A stretch of DNA of 64,000 nucleotides from Palsa-504 sp963806335. Its GTDB lineage: Bacteria > Actinomycetota > Actinomycetes > Streptosporangiales > Streptosporangiaceae. The notes under the pieces are model-generated. The model was not told where the DNA came from, searched no databases, and saw only the letters and a list, made by a program, of their open reading frames with translations. The translations under genes were made by a program, and so were the position numbers. Below, piece by piece: positions 31,276-41,250 of this stretch. Within the stretch, counting starts at the first letter, position 1, and each line of letters opens with the position of its first letter. Where the stretch lies: assembly GCA_963806335.1 (NCBI GenBank), contig CAWDXO010000016.1, positions 385,660-449,659 on the forward strand, given 5' to 3'.

Positions 31276-33207
31276 CGCCGGCAAGACGAGCCTGACCGAG
31301 CGGCTGCTCTTTGCCGCCGGCGTCATCGGCGAGATCGGCAGCGTCGATGACGGCAGCACCCAGACCGACACCCTGGCGCTGGAGCGCCAGCGCGGCATCA
31401 CGATCAAGGCCGCGGTCGTCTCCTTCGCCCTGGATGACGTCACGGTCAACCTGATCGACACTCCAGGTCACCCTGATTTCATCGCCGAGGTGGACCGGGC
31501 GCTGAGCGTGCTCGACGGCGCCGTGCTGGTCATCTCGGCCGTCGAGGGCGTGCAGCCGCAGACTCGCGTGCTGATGCGGGCGCTGCGGCGGCTGCGGATT
31601 CCCGCACTCATCTTCGTGAACAAGATCGACCGGGCCGGCGCGGCTTACGAGCCCGTGCTGCGGAGCATCTCGGCCCGGCTGACCCCGGCCATCACGCCGA
31701 TGGGCACGGTGCGCGGGCTCGGCACGGCGGACGCCGAATTCCTGCCGTCCGGCGCCGCGGACCCGGCGTTTACCGCCCGGCTGGCTGACCTGCTCGCCGA
31801 GCGCGATGACGCGCTGCTGGCCGCGTATGTCGACGACGAGACGGCGGTCTCCTACGCCCGGCTGCGCGCGGGGTTGGCGGCCCAGAGCGGACAAGCGCTG
31901 GTGCATCCGGTGTTCTTCGGATCGGCGATCACCGGTGCGGGCGTGAGTTCACTGCTGGCCGGCCTCACCGAACTCCTGCCCGCGGTCGATAGCGACCGCC
32001 GCGGCCCGCCGTCCGGCACGGTCTTCAAGGTCGACCGCGGCCCGGCCGGTGAGAAGGTCGCCTACGTCCGCATGTTCTCCGGCACGGTGCGGGTCCGGGA
32101 CCGGCTGCCGATCCGCGGTGAGCAGACCGTCACCGCCGTCAGGGTCTTCGATCGCGGGTCGGCCGTTCGCTGCGAGTCGGTGACCGCGGGGCAGATCGCC
32201 CAGCTGCGGGGCCTGTCCGGCGTGCGGATCGGCGACGTGATCGGGATGGCGCCGTCCCCGGGAGGTGGCCAGTTTCCCCCGCCGGCGCTGGAGACGGTCG
32301 TGGTGCCCCGCCGCCGGGCCGACCAGGGCGCGCTGCACGCTGCTCTCACGCAGCTGGCTGAGCAGGATCCGCTGATCAATCTCCGGCAGGACGACGTCCG
32401 CCGGGAGATATCCGTCTCGCTCTACGGCGAGGTGCAGAAGGAGGTCATCCAGGCCACGCTGGCCGAGGAGTTCGGTATTGCCGTCGGGTTCCGCGAGACC
32501 ACGATCATCTGCATCGAACGGCCGGCCGGCGCGGTGCCGCCCTGGACAGGATCGGCACCCCGGAGAATCCGTTTCTCGCCACCGTCGGGCTGCGCATTGA
32601 TCCGGCACCGGCCGGTTCCGGGGTGACGTTCGGCCTGGAGATCGAGCTCGGCGCGCTGCCGCTCGCGTTCCTGCGGGCCGTCGAGGACACCGTGCGCGCG
32701 ACGCTGCACCAGGGGATCCACGGCTGGCAGGTCGCCGACGGTACGGTCACCATGACGCATTCTGGCTACTACCCGCGGCAGAGTCATGCCCACGCCCACT
32801 TCGACAAGAGCATGTCGAGCACGGGCGCGGACTTCCGCGGCCTCACACCGCTGGTCGTGATGAGCGCGCTGAGGCGGGCAGGCACCCACGTGTACGAGCC
32901 GGTCCAGCGCTTCCGCCTGGAGGTGCCCGCGGACCTCCTCGGGCTGGTCCTGCCCGCGCTGGCCCGGCTGCGCGCCGTACCCGAGGCGCCCGTGATCCAC
33001 GGCTCGGTGGGCGTGCTCGAAGGCGAGATCCGGGCGGCCCGGGTGCGTGAGCTCGAACAGCAGCTGCCCGGCCTGACCCAGGGCGAGGGCGGGCTCGAGT
33101 GCGTCTTCGACCACTACGAGCGGGTCCGCGGCCAGGTGCCTAGCCGGCCCCGGTCGGATCACAATCCGCTCGATCGCCAGGAGTACCTCAGGCACGTCAC
33201 TCGCTAG
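31238..33207 (+). pseudogene. TetM/OtrA-like ribosomal-protection GTPase, frameshifted
   Basis: The EF-G-like translation factor has G1 AHVDAGKTS, switch I RGITIKAA, G3 DTPGHPDF and G4 NKIDR. It continues through domains II-III to about 32530. The frame then shifts by one (loss of a base within 32525-32545, context GCGGTGCCGCCCTGG). It resumes with LDRIGTPENPFLATVGLRIDP and domain IV-V (HGWQVADGTVTMTHSGYY..ALRRAGTHVYEPVQRFRLEVP) to 33207. Full length would be about 655 residues, right for TetM/OtrA. Such proteins remove tetracycline from the ribosome or act as stress GTPases. The adjacent MFS gene, convergent, may be a paired exporter. Confidence 0.85.
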
Positions 33208-34273
33208 GCTCGCTCGCGGTGGCCGCGGGTCCGGCCGTCGCGCTGACGGCCAGGATCACCACCGGGACGACCGCCAGCCCGGCTAGCGCCCAGGGCAGTC
33301 CGAACTCCTTCGCGACCAGCCCCACGGCCAGCGGCCCGAGACCGCCGGCCAGCCCAGCGGCACTGCTCAGCGTCACCGCCACCGGGCTGCGGCCCGGCAG
33401 GCTGCCGTACAGGCGGGCCTGTAGCAGCGGATACCACGGCGCCGTCACGGCGCTCAGCGCGGCCAGGATCACCAGCTTGGGCACGACTCCGGGGGTGAGC
33501 AGGAAGCCCGGGTAGAGCAGCGCGGCGGCGACGGCGGTGGCGCGCAGCACGGTCAGGTCCGCGGCCCGCTCGAGGACGACGACGAGCGCGGCGCCCCCGC
33601 CCAGCGCGGCGCCGAGCCTGATCGCGATGGCCAGCGCCGCGATGGCGGGCCTCAGGTGCCCGACGTCGACCAGGTAGAGGGCGAGGAATCCGGTGAAGAC
33701 GTCTACGAGCAGGTCGGCAACCTGGAGCAGGATCAGCCAGCGCAGCGTGTCCCGGTTCCGCAGCGCGGCGAGGACCTCGCGCGCCCGGGCCATCCGCGGG
33801 CCGCGGTCAGCTACCCCGGCCGCCTCGGGGTCCGGTGCGACCGCCGGACCCGGCCTCGGCCCCCGCACGCAGCTGGCGAGCCACGTGATGGCGGCGAGTA
33901 CGGCTAGGACCAGGTAGACGTCCCGCCAGCCGCCTCCGGCGGCGAGCACCGCCGTGAGCAGCAGCGGTCCGGCCACCGCGCCGATCGATCCGGCCATCTC
34001 CCAGCGGGCCATCACCTGGGCGTGCCGATCCGGCCAGGTGTCCATGAGCTCGGCCTGGGTCAGCGACACGAACGCGCCGGAAGCCGGGTAGAAGGCGACG
34101 GAGGCGCAGAGCAGAACGGCGAAGGACCGGGCCGAGGCCACCGCGAGCAGCGTGAGCACGAAGATGACGCCGCCGCCGAGCACGGCCAGCCGACGTCGCC
34201 TTCCCTCGCCGGCGAGGACCCCAAGCGGCAGCTCAAGCAGGCCGCCGGCTAGCAGCGGCACGGAGACCAGCAA
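33197..34273 (-). CDS. MFS transporter, 5' end uncertain
   Basis: At least 358 residues with about 11 hydrophobic helices read as a major facilitator: GQVGLLVSVPLLAGGLLELPLGVLAGEGRRRRL, AELMDTWPDRHAQVMARWEMAGSIGAVAGP and GFLALYLVDVGHL. A family-like reading (LAVELADELVDGAKGAALPLIRHNLGLSYG) continues upstream to about 34390 but contains no start codon before an in-frame stop. The real start may be the ATG at 34422-34434 behind a one-base shift, or the TTG at 34271-34273. Stops of this gene and the GTPase overlap by 11 bases. Substrate unknown. Confidence 0.7.
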   Translation of the reverse strand: MLVSVPLLAGGLLELPLGVLAGEGRRRRLAVLGGGVIFVLTLLAVASARSFAVLLCASVAFYPASGAFVSLTQAELMDTWPDRHAQVMARWEMAGSIGAVAGPLLLTAVLAAGGGWRDVYLVLAVLAAITWLASCVRGPRPGPAVAPDPEAAGVADRGPRMARAREVLAALRNRDTLRWLILLQVADLLVDVFTGFLALYLVDVGHLRPAIAALAIAIRLGAALGGGAALVVVLERAADLTVLRATAVAAALLYPGFLLTPGVVPKLVILAALSAVTAPWYPLLQARLYGSLPGRSPVAVTLSSAAGLAGGLGPLAVGLVAKEFGLPWALAGLAVVPVVILAVSATAGPAATASEPSE

Positions 34274-34479
34274 GCCGACCTGCCCGTAGCTCAGTCCCAG
34301 GTTATGCCGGATGAGCGGGAGCGCGGCACCCTTGGCGCCGTCAACTAGCTCGTCGGCTAGTTCGACCGCGAGCCCGACCGCAAGTACGGAAAGCGCAGGC
34401 TTTCAGCGTCAAGTGAAACCCATGCTGGCCATGCTACGGCGAATCCGCCGCCTGGTCGATGATCGCGTCGACCATCGGT

Positions 34480-34881
34480 TCAGCGCCGGTTCCCGGTACG
34501 CCAGACCACGCGCAGCCCGGACCAGTTGTCATCGATGGCGGCTACCTTGACGTCGACGAGCCCGATCGGCAGCGCGTGCTCGCGGATCACCTGGTCGGTG
34601 ATGTCGCTGCGGTGGCCCGCGGCGCGGCGGGGCCAGGCGATCCAGAGCGCTCCCGCGGGATAGATGCGCTGCCCGAGGTCGCCGATCTGCCCGGCGAGTT
34701 GGTCCGCGCTGGTGAAGAAGGCGATGATCACGTCGGCGCGGCCGTCCGCATCCGGGCCGGTCAGGCCGGGCGGCGGGTCGGTCAGGGCCCAGCCGGGCGG
34801 CGGATGGTAAAGATGAACCCGCTGTTCGGGCTTGAGGCCGAGCTTGGCCGACTGAGGCCGGCCCGAGTAACCCGCCGTCAC
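34480..34881 (-). CDS. DUF3052 family protein
   Basis: The 133-residue protein begins MTAGYSGRPQSAKLGLKPEQRVHLYHPPPGW. It continues with the family core ADVIIAFFTSADQLAGQIGDLGQRIYPAGALWIAWPRRAAG and DITDQVIREHALPIGLVDVKVAAIDDNWSGLRVVWR. This is the full length of DUF3052, a conserved actinobacterial protein of unknown role. It is a single gene divergent from the VOC gene. ATG at 34879-34881. Confidence 0.88.
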   Translation of the reverse strand: MTAGYSGRPQSAKLGLKPEQRVHLYHPPPGWALTDPPPGLTGPDADGRADVIIAFFTSADQLAGQIGDLGQRIYPAGALWIAWPRRAAGHRSDITDQVIREHALPIGLVDVKVAAIDDNWSGLRVVWRTGNRR

Positions 34882-34997
34882 GAAGGCCCCGTCGTGGTCA
34901 AAGGCCCGGTCGTGGTCAAAGGCCCCGTCCCGGCCGATGGGTTCGCGGTCGCGGATACGTCTGTCCCATGAATCGACATCACGGACAGGAGCATGGC

Positions 34998-35369
34998 ATG
35001 TTCGAGAACACCAAGGCGTTCAGCGGGTTTGCGGTCGATGACCTCGAGGCGGCGAAGAAGTTCTACGGCGAGACGCTCGGGCTGAAAACCTCCGAGCACT
35101 ACGGCCTGCTGACGCTGCACCTGGCCGGCGGCCGGGACACGCTCGTCTACCCCAAGCCCGATCACGTCCCGGCGACTTACACGATCCTCAATTTCGCCGT
35201 CGACGACATCGACGCGGCCGTCGACGAACTGATCAGCCGCGGCGTCCAGCCGGAGAGATATGACGGCCTGGGCCAGGATGACAAGGGCATCAACCGCGCC
35301 GGGGGACCCTACATCGCCTGGTTCAAGGACCCGGCCGGGAACGTCCTGGCCGTCCTCCAGGAGCGCTAG
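34998..35369 (+). CDS. VOC superfamily protein (glyoxalase/bleomycin-resistance fold)
   Basis: The 123-residue protein has one pair of beta-alpha-beta-beta-beta modules: FSGFAVDDLEAAKKFYGETLGLKTSEH, then TILNFAVDDIDAAVDELISRGV, ending FKDPAGNVLAVLQ. The ATG at 34998 follows ACAGGAGC. It may be a dioxygenase-like or stress-related small VOC. The metal ligands are not complete enough to predict a reaction. Confidence 0.88.
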   Translation: MFENTKAFSGFAVDDLEAAKKFYGETLGLKTSEHYGLLTLHLAGGRDTLVYPKPDHVPATYTILNFAVDDIDAAVDELISRGVQPERYDGLGQDDKGINRAGGPYIAWFKDPAGNVLAVLQER

Positions 35370-35387
35370 GCGCAGTTATCCGGCGCC

Positions 35388-35450
35388 GCCGCCCGTATCC
35401 GGCGCGGCCGCCCGTATCCGGCGCGGCCGCCCGTATCCGGCGCGGCCGCC
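35388..35450. repeat. 19-bp tandem repeat after the VOC gene
   Basis: CCCGTATCCGGCGCGGCCG recurs at 35392, 35411 and 35430. It is non-coding and at a 3' end. Confidence 0.85.
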
Positions 35451-35480
35451 CGCCATCGCCCGGCGGCGGCTGGAATGAGT

Positions 35481-35522
35481 GCACGCACCAGGGCCCGTTC
35501 GGACCCTTGCGGCTTATTTTGC
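35481..35522 (+). repeat. Copy F of the dispersed CCGTTCGG motif
   Basis: GCACGCACCAGGGCCCG followed by TTCGGACCC, then GCGGCTTATTTTG. It is very close to copy E. A partial copy (ACCAGGGTCCGTTCG) follows at 35893-35907 just before the mreB 3' end. Confidence 0.6.
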
Positions 35523-35552
35523 TGTCCTGCTCCGTGGTTTGATGGTGCCAGT

Positions 35553-35684
35553 GTGAGCTACGAGGCGCAGGTGAAGCCTGATGCGCCCGGTCGGCAAAAG
35601 ATCTTGGAAGTTATTCGCTTCGTGGAAATTCCTAGGGACTGGGATCCCTACGATCCTCCACGAAACCAGAATCCTCCACGATAA
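35553..35684 (+). CDS. Doubtful 43-residue ORF
   Basis: GTG at 35553 opens a frame MSYEAQVKPDAPGRQKILEV.. to TAA at 35682. Its last two thirds are the inverted repeat 35601-35682, so coding and structural explanations compete. The IVED/ILEV-type peptide also appears in the repeat copy at 48055. Confidence 0.2.
   Translation: MSYEAQVKPDAPGRQKILEVIRFVEIPRDWDPYDPPRNQNPPR
35601..35682. repeat. Imperfect 38-bp inverted repeat, shared with 48061-48136
   Basis: Arm 35601-35638 matches the complement of 35645-35682 in 27 of 38 positions, with only six bases between. The arm sequence resembles the hairpin arm at 48061-48084 (GATC-TGGA-GAT-CTT-TGGA pattern). Confidence 0.6.
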
Positions 35685-35749
35685 AGCTGGGCATCTCGCA
35701 CGGCTGAGGCGAAAGCGCGCGAAAGCAACCAGCGGGACCAGTTCGGCAG

Positions 35750-35835
35750 CGCCGGACGCCGGACGCCGGCCGCTGGCCGCTGGCCGCTGGCCGCCGGACG
35801 CCGGACGCCGGACGCCGGCCGCGAGCCCAGCCCGG
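35750..35835. repeat. GGACGCC / GCTGGCC simple repeats
   Basis: Runs of GGACGCC and CGCTGGC units lie between the hairpin repeat and the mreB 3' end. No coding potential is supported. Confidence 0.75.
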
Positions 35836-35922
35836 CCGTAGGTCGGCCGTCAGGCATCCGGGCCCCACCGGCGGTCCCGCGGAATAAGCCAACCAGGGTC
35901 CGTTCGCGGAAGGGAAAGCTCT

Positions 35923-36945
35923 TTACTGGCGAAGCCCGGGTGCGGCGTGCCTGCTATTGTCCTTGCCGGCGTCCTTACGCTCGAGCATCTCCGCCGCGCC
36001 GCGGATCACGCACCGCAGCGGGTCCTCGACCAGGACCGTGCCGATGCCGGCCACGGTCTCGATCCGGCTGGCCAGGCCGGGCAGCAGCGAGCCGCCGCCG
36101 GCCAGCCGGACCTTGCCGCGGACCACGTCTTCGGCCAGGCCGGCCGGGATCTCGGACAGCATCTCGTGCACCGCGCCCGTGATCGCCGAGACGATCGGCT
36201 CGAGCGCGGTCGCCACCAGGCCGCCGGGCACGGACTCCGACCGCGGGGTCCGGTGGGCAAGGTCGAGGCCGACGACCTCGGCCCAGCCCTCGGCCCCGCC
36301 GGTGACCCCCAGCGTCGTCTTGAGGTGCCGGGCGGCCCGCTGGCTGATCATCAGGCCGAGCTCGCTCCGGGCGGCCTGCACGATCGCCTCGTCCATCGCG
36401 TTGCCCGCCTTGCGCAGCGATCGCGACTTGACCACGCGCCAGCCCGCCACCGCGGCGACCTCGGTGGTTCCGCCGCCGATGTCGACCACGAAACCGCCGG
36501 CCCCGCCGGTCAGGTCGAATCCGGCGCCGGCCGCCGCCGCCACCGGCTCGTCGATTAGCCGCACGTGGTACCGGGGGCGCCGGACGCTCAGCGCGGCGAT
36601 GATCGATCGCCGCTCGACCGCGGTGGCGCCGCTGGGCACGCACACCAGGGCACTGGGCCGCAGCAGGCTGCCGGGCCGGCGGGCCCGTCGCAGGAACGCG
36701 TGCAACATGGCGGCGGTTGCGTCCAGGTCCGCGATAACCCCGTCCCGCAGCGGGTGGATGACCTGGATGTCCTGTGGCTCCTTGTCGGCTAGGGCGTCCG
36801 CCGCCTCGCCGACCGCGGCCACCTTGCCGACCGCGGTGTCGATGGCGATCGCGGTGGGCTCTTCGAGCACGATGCCTCGCCCGGCCACCCAGACCAGCGT
36901 GTTTACCGTGCCGAGGTCAATCGCCACGCTACTGCGGAAGCGCAT
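35923..36945 (-). CDS. MreB-family actin-like protein
   Basis: The 340-residue protein has the actin/Hsp70 ATPase fold: phosphate-1 AIDLGTVNTLVWV, connect-1, and phosphate-2 FVVDIGGGTTEVAAV. The adenosine motif is LAGGGSLLPGLASRIE. The MreB landmarks EEPTAIAID, HPLRDGVIADLDATAAML and RLIDEPVAAAAGAG are clear. MreB directs wall synthesis or, in actinomycetes, spore-wall formation. It stands alone with no mreC/mreD, as do the Mbl-like copies of filamentous actinobacteria. It is divergent from the S53 peptidase gene. Confidence 0.9.
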   Translation of the reverse strand: MRFRSSVAIDLGTVNTLVWVAGRGIVLEEPTAIAIDTAVGKVAAVGEAADALADKEPQDIQVIHPLRDGVIADLDATAAMLHAFLRRARRPGSLLRPSALVCVPSGATAVERRSIIAALSVRRPRYHVRLIDEPVAAAAGAGFDLTGGAGGFVVDIGGGTTEVAAVAGWRVVKSRSLRKAGNAMDEAIVQAARSELGLMISQRAARHLKTTLGVTGGAEGWAEVVGLDLAHRTPRSESVPGGLVATALEPIVSAITGAVHEMLSEIPAGLAEDVVRGKVRLAGGGSLLPGLASRIETVAGIGTVLVEDPLRCVIRGAAEMLERKDAGKDNSRHAAPGLRQ

Positions 36946-37128
36946 AGTGCCCCCCTCTGCCCAACGTGACGCCTGTCAATTCCAGTGCGGCGCGGCCCGC
37001 CACGTGACGGTCGTTAAGCGTACAGCCGGTATTCTGCGCAGGCGAGCTGATGGATCCTGGTGTCTGGTTGTGATTTTTTGCGCCGTATACGAGTGTTATG
37101 GTCATCGGGCCGGTGAAGGGAGTCCTCG

Positions 37129-38593
37129 ATGCGGGTGCCGAGGCTGGTTGTAGTGGTGGTCGGTGCTTGCGGGCTCACCGCCGCTGCGGTAGCAGCTGGC
37201 GGTCCCGGCTCGGGAATATCCAGTTCGGTGGCCGCGCGCCCCGCGGCTACGGGTTCGGTTTCGGGTGCCCCGGGCTCTTCGGGCTCGGCCCTGGCCGACG
37301 TAAGTGTCTCGCCCGGCGTGATCCATGTCGGCCGCGCGCAGTCCGGGCCCCCTACCACCGCTGATTGCGAGAAATCTTACAAGGTCGCGTGCTACGAACC
37401 GGCCCAAATCCAGCAGGCGTATAACCTGCCTGCGGTGTACGCCAGCGGCGTGACCGGCAAGGGCGCCACGATCGTCATCGTGGATTCATACGGCTCGCCA
37501 ACGATCAAGAACGACCTGAGCGTGTTCGACAAGACTTTTGGCCTGCCGGCCCCGCCGTCGTTCCGCATCATCCACCCCGCGGGCGCAATCCCCGCCTACA
37601 ACCCCGACAACTCCGACATGGTCGGCTGGGCCGGGGAGACCACGCTGGACGTGGAGTACGCGCACACGGTCGCGCCGGGTGCGAACCTGCTGCTGGTCGA
37701 GACCCCGGTCTCGGAAACCGAAGGCACGCACGGCTTCCCGCAGATCGTCACGGCCGAGGAGTACGTGCTCAAGCATCATCTCGGCGACGTGATCAGCCAG
37801 AGCTTCAGCGCCACCGAGGAGACCTTCCCGAGCAAGGCCTCCATCCAGGCGCTGCGCGGCGCCTATGAGCTGGCCGGCCAGGACCACGTCACGGTGCTCG
37901 CCGCCGCGGGCGACTCGGGCGCCGCCGACGTCGGCCTCGACGAGAGCACCTACTACCTGTTCCCGGTGACCTCCTGGCCGGACAGCGATCCGCTCGTGAC
38001 CGGGGTCGGCGGGACGCAGCTGCATTTCAACGCCCGCGGCCGCCCCACCGCGCCCACCGTGTGGAACGACACCTACAATCAGGCGGCCACTGAGTTCGCG
38101 GCCGGTAACGCGGGCCACGATCCGCTCGCGGGCGGCGGTGGCAAGTCCATCGAGTTCAGCCGCCCGGCGTACCAGAATGGCGTCAAGGCTGTCGTTGGCG
38201 ACCAGCGCGGCGTGCCCGACATCTCGATGAGCGCCGCCTGCAACGGGTCGGTGGACACCTACGGCACCTTCGGCGGCGCGCCTGGCCTGGTCCCCGGCCT
38301 GCGGCACCAGCGAGGCCACGCCGCTGTTCGCGGGCATCGTCGCGCTCGCAGACCAGTGGGCCGGGCATTCCCTCGGGCTGATCAACCCGGCTCTGTACAA
38401 GATGGCGGCCCAGGGCGCCAAGGGTATCGTCGACGTCACCTCGGGCAATAACACGGTCTCGTTCCGCCAGGGCGGCAAGGAGCACACGGTCCGCGGCTTC
38501 AGCGCCCGGCCCGGCTACGACCTCGCCTCCGGCCTTGGCACGGTGAACGCCGCGCTGTTCGTCCGCGAACTCGCCGCCGCCGCCGGGCATTAA
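37129..38593 (+). pseudogene. S53 family acid peptidase (sedolisin/kumamolisin-like), frameshifted
   Basis: A signal peptide (RLVVVVVGACGLTAAAVAAGG) and a short linker lead to the catalytic domain without a clear large propeptide. The E-xxx-D pair is GWAGETTLDVEYAH and the oxyanion Asp lies in AAAGDSGAADV. The nucleophile ACGTSEATPLFAGIVAL lies beyond a one-base insertion in GCGCCTGGCCTGG (38279-38291), which moves the frame. The C-terminal Ca-binding end GYDLASGLGTVNA follows to 38593. The enzyme would be a secreted Ser-Glu-Asp endopeptidase active at low pH. As written, the Ser motif is out of frame. Confidence 0.85.
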
Positions 38594-38598
38594 ACCTT

Positions 38599-38630
38599 AA
38601 ATTTTCCGAACGGACGGTCAGGTTTCCCGC
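38599..38630 (-). repeat. Copy C of the dispersed CCGTTCGG motif
   Basis: On the minus strand it reads GGGAAACCTGACCGTC followed by CGTTCGGAAAATTT. It starts five bases after the peptidase stop. Confidence 0.5.
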
Positions 38631-39126
38631 GTACGGCCATGAACGGCCGGACCAGCTCCTTATGAGAATGCTAATAAGGCCAGCTAGGCATATCTTTAAT
38701 TACATGCGGTCACCGTTCCTTCACTGAAGCTCGTCAGCCGGCCGGAGCTGCGGCGGACCTGGCGGCCGTCGGCGTCCTGGTGCCGCGGGCTGGCTCCCGA
38801 GGCTTCACGTCCGCGGCGGCTCGAGGCCGCGAATTCCTGCCCGGATTTCGTCACACGCAACACAGCTGACTAGAAAAACCTCACGATGTCTTTTCCTCCG
38901 ATGACCATCAGCCAAAGGTGCCCAGCATCAGCGCTCCGCACGGCTATGATCTGGCGTCAGGCGTGGTACGCCGACGCCGCGTACTCCGTGTGGCACACCT
39001 TGTGACCTCGCGTTTCTCGGTGGAACCACGCGCACCACACTCGGTCTGCGGCGGTTAGTCCCAACGGCCGGGGGAAGTGGGCCCCCACCCGTAAACGGTG
39101 GCAGGGCAGACAGGAGAGGAAGGGAC
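38631..39126. other. Gene-free region before hemerythrin
   Basis: About 500 bases show no supported ORF. They contain a CCTTAT/ATAAGG inverted repeat (38658-38663, 38674-38679) in an AT-rich patch (TATCTTTAATTACATG, 38691-38706). This patch could be a promoter region for the hemerythrin gene or a small RNA. Nothing else is recognised. Confidence 0.35.
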
Positions 39127-39654
39127 ATGGAGGACATGTTCGAAGTCCTGGCCGAGGACCATGAAGAGATCAGGCAGGTGCTGTCGGAGCTCGAGAAGGG
39201 CCCGACCGCGGCCACCGGCGCCACCGAGGATCAGCTGATGCTCCGCAAGATCATGACCGAAGAGCTGATCATCGAGGAAGCCAAGCACTCCGAAGTCGAG
39301 CGGATGTACCTCTGGCCCGCCGTTCGTGAGCATGTCACCGGTGGCGTCCGGCTCGCCGACCGGGCCATCTGCCAGCAGCTGGAGATCGGCGAGATGCTGG
39401 CCGAGCTGAACCAGCGGGACGCGAGCGATCCGGAGTTCGAGCACCTGCTCCGTCAGTTCACCCAGGCCGGCCTGGTGCACTTCGACTTCGAGGAGCGGCA
39501 CGTGTGGCCGAGGCTGCGCGCGGCCCTGACGGCGAAAGCGGCCGCCGAGCTGGGCCGCAAGATAGAGGCGAAAAAGAAGGTCGCATTGCTCCTGCCCTAT
39601 CCGCGGGCCTCCGCCTCGCCGGGCGGTAACGCCCGCCACGGTTCGTTCGGCTGA
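39127..39654 (+). CDS. Hemerythrin HHE domain protein
   Basis: The 175-residue four-helix bundle binds a di-iron centre. Candidate ligands are H12 in LAEDHEEIRQV, H and E in EEAKHSEVERMYLWPAV, the REH in helix 3, and GLVHFDFEERHVWP in helix 4. The Lys/Arg-rich tail after residue 140 is unusual but short. Actinobacterial members sense or scavenge O2, NO or peroxide. The ATG at 39127 follows GAGAGGAAGGG. Single gene. Confidence 0.88.
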   Translation: MEDMFEVLAEDHEEIRQVLSELEKGPTAATGATEDQLMLRKIMTEELIIEEAKHSEVERMYLWPAVREHVTGGVRLADRAICQQLEIGEMLAELNQRDASDPEFEHLLRQFTQAGLVHFDFEERHVWPRLRAALTAKAAAELGRKIEAKKKVALLLPYPRASASPGGNARHGSFG

Positions 39655-39765
39655 CCCGGGCGGTCGGGGTCGGCGGGAATCTGCAGCGGGTCTTCAGCTA
39701 TCCATCAGGTTCATGGTGCTCAATGGAAAGAGCGACCCGGACGCCCGACCTAAGGCGTGATAAAG

Positions 39766-41181
39766 ATGCAGGACTATAGCGGCTACGGTCAGCCGCCTGC
39801 CGGACCCGGCGGGTTCGGCGGACCCACCTCGCCCATGCCTCCCGTGCCGCCGCGGCCGCCTAGGCGCCGCATCGGCCTGCTGAGTTACGCGGCCGTGGCG
39901 CTGGCGGCAGGTGCCCTCGGGGCCGGTACGGTCGTGGCCCTCTACCATCCGACGGCTAACTCCTCGGCGGCTCCGGCGCCCAGGAGCAGCGCCGCGGCCC
40001 CGGCTCCCGCGCCCAGCAGCCCGGCGCCGGCGCCGTCGCCGACTTACGCCGGGCCCGGGATCAGCGCGAGCGAGGCGGCGATCCTGAAAAAGGTCGCGCC
40101 GAGCCTGGTCATCATCAACACCACGCTGCAGTACAGCGCCGAGCAGGCGGCCGGCACCGGCATGGTGATCAGCGCGGGCGGCCGGGTGCTGACCAACAAC
40201 CACGTCATCGAGAACGCCACCAAGATCAGCGCGACGGTGCTGGCGACCGGGCACACCTACCCGGTTAAGGTCGTCGGCTACGACGTGACCGGGGATATCG
40301 CCCTGCTGCAGATGCAGGGCGTCTCCGGCCTGCACCCGGTGCCGACCGGGGATTCCACCCAGGTCAAGACCGGTGACCAGGTGGTGGCCATGGGCAACGC
40401 CCAGGGGCAGAGCGAGATCGTTCCCGCCGCCGGGCAGGTCACCGGCGTGAACCAGACCATCACCGCGAATGACCAGGGCGGCACGATCAGCACCGAGACT
40501 TTGCACGGCATGATCGAGACGAACGCGAATGTCGTTTCCGGCGATTCCGGCGGCCCGCTGGCCAACTCCGCGGGCGAGGTCATCGGGATGGACACCGCGG
40601 GCAACGATGTGGGCTTCTCACAGCAGCAAACGGCCACCGGGTTCGCGATCCCGATCAACACGGCCCTGGCCATCGCCCATCAGATCGCCGCGGGGCAGGC
40701 TAGTTCCGCCATCACGATCGGTTACCCGCCCTTCATCGGGATCTACATCGGCAAGGGGTCGAGCAGCAGCCCGCAGGCTCAGGCCGCGCAGGAGCGGCAG
40801 AACACGAACGGCGGGTTCGGCAACTTCCCCGGTTCCGGTAACCCGGGCAACGGCTCAGGCACCGGGGGCTCAGGCACCGGGGGCGGCAACGCCAGCTGCT
40901 ACACCAGCGACGCCAACCTGGCCGCACCGTCCTCGATCGCCTCGGTGAGCTCGGGGACCCTCGTCCTCGGCACGATCTGCGGCAGCCCCGCCGCCGCCGC
41001 GGGCCTGACCGCCGGGTCGGTCATCACCGGGGTGAACGGGCAGGCGGTCGGCTCACCGAATGACCTGACCGGCATTGTCTCGAAGTACCGGCCCGGCACC
41101 ACCATCTCCGTCACCTGGGTCACCCCGTCGGGCCAGCACGAGACCGGCACCGTGGCCCTGACTGCGGGCCCGCCCCTGTAG
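39766..41181 (+). CDS. Membrane-anchored S1C serine protease (HtrA-like) with PDZ domain
   Basis: A Gly/Pro-rich cytoplasmic N terminus of about 40 residues is followed by one TM helix (SYAAVALAAGALGAGTVVALY) and a Pro/Ala/Ser linker. The trypsin-like domain has catalytic His in LTNNHVIE, Asp in TGDIALLQ and Ser in SGDSGGPLA. After a Gly/Asn/Ser-rich linker the C-terminal PDZ reads AGLTAGSVITGVNGQAVGSPNDL. The protein is about 470 residues and works outside the membrane in protein quality control or signalling. ATG 39766 is preferred. GTG 39757 would add three residues. Confidence 0.9.
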   Translation: MQDYSGYGQPPAGPGGFGGPTSPMPPVPPRPPRRRIGLLSYAAVALAAGALGAGTVVALYHPTANSSAAPAPRSSAAAPAPAPSSPAPAPSPTYAGPGISASEAAILKKVAPSLVIINTTLQYSAEQAAGTGMVISAGGRVLTNNHVIENATKISATVLATGHTYPVKVVGYDVTGDIALLQMQGVSGLHPVPTGDSTQVKTGDQVVAMGNAQGQSEIVPAAGQVTGVNQTITANDQGGTISTETLHGMIETNANVVSGDSGGPLANSAGEVIGMDTAGNDVGFSQQQTATGFAIPINTALAIAHQIAAGQASSAITIGYPPFIGIYIGKGSSSSPQAQAAQERQNTNGGFGNFPGSGNPGNGSGTGGSGTGGGNASCYTSDANLAAPSSIASVSSGTLVLGTICGSPAAAAGLTAGSVITGVNGQAVGSPNDLTGIVSKYRPGTTISVTWVTPSGQHETGTVALTAGPPL

Positions 41182-41202
41182 GGGTCCCCCCGCCCGGGAC
41201 GC

Positions 41203-41237
41203 GGGCCGTTGCCTCCCCCGAGGGGAGGCAACGGCCC
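41203..41237. terminator. Bidirectional terminator between protease and sugar porter
   Basis: GGGCCGTTGCCTCCCC (41203-41218) pairs exactly with 41222-41237 across a three-base turn. The genes on both sides converge on it. Confidence 0.88.
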
Positions 41238-41250
41238 CGTCGTTTCCGGC

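Noticed and set aside
31238..33207. Elongation factor G
   Set aside because: The motif spacing and C-terminal half match ribosomal-protection proteins (TetM/OtrA). EF-G would be near rpsL/rpsG.
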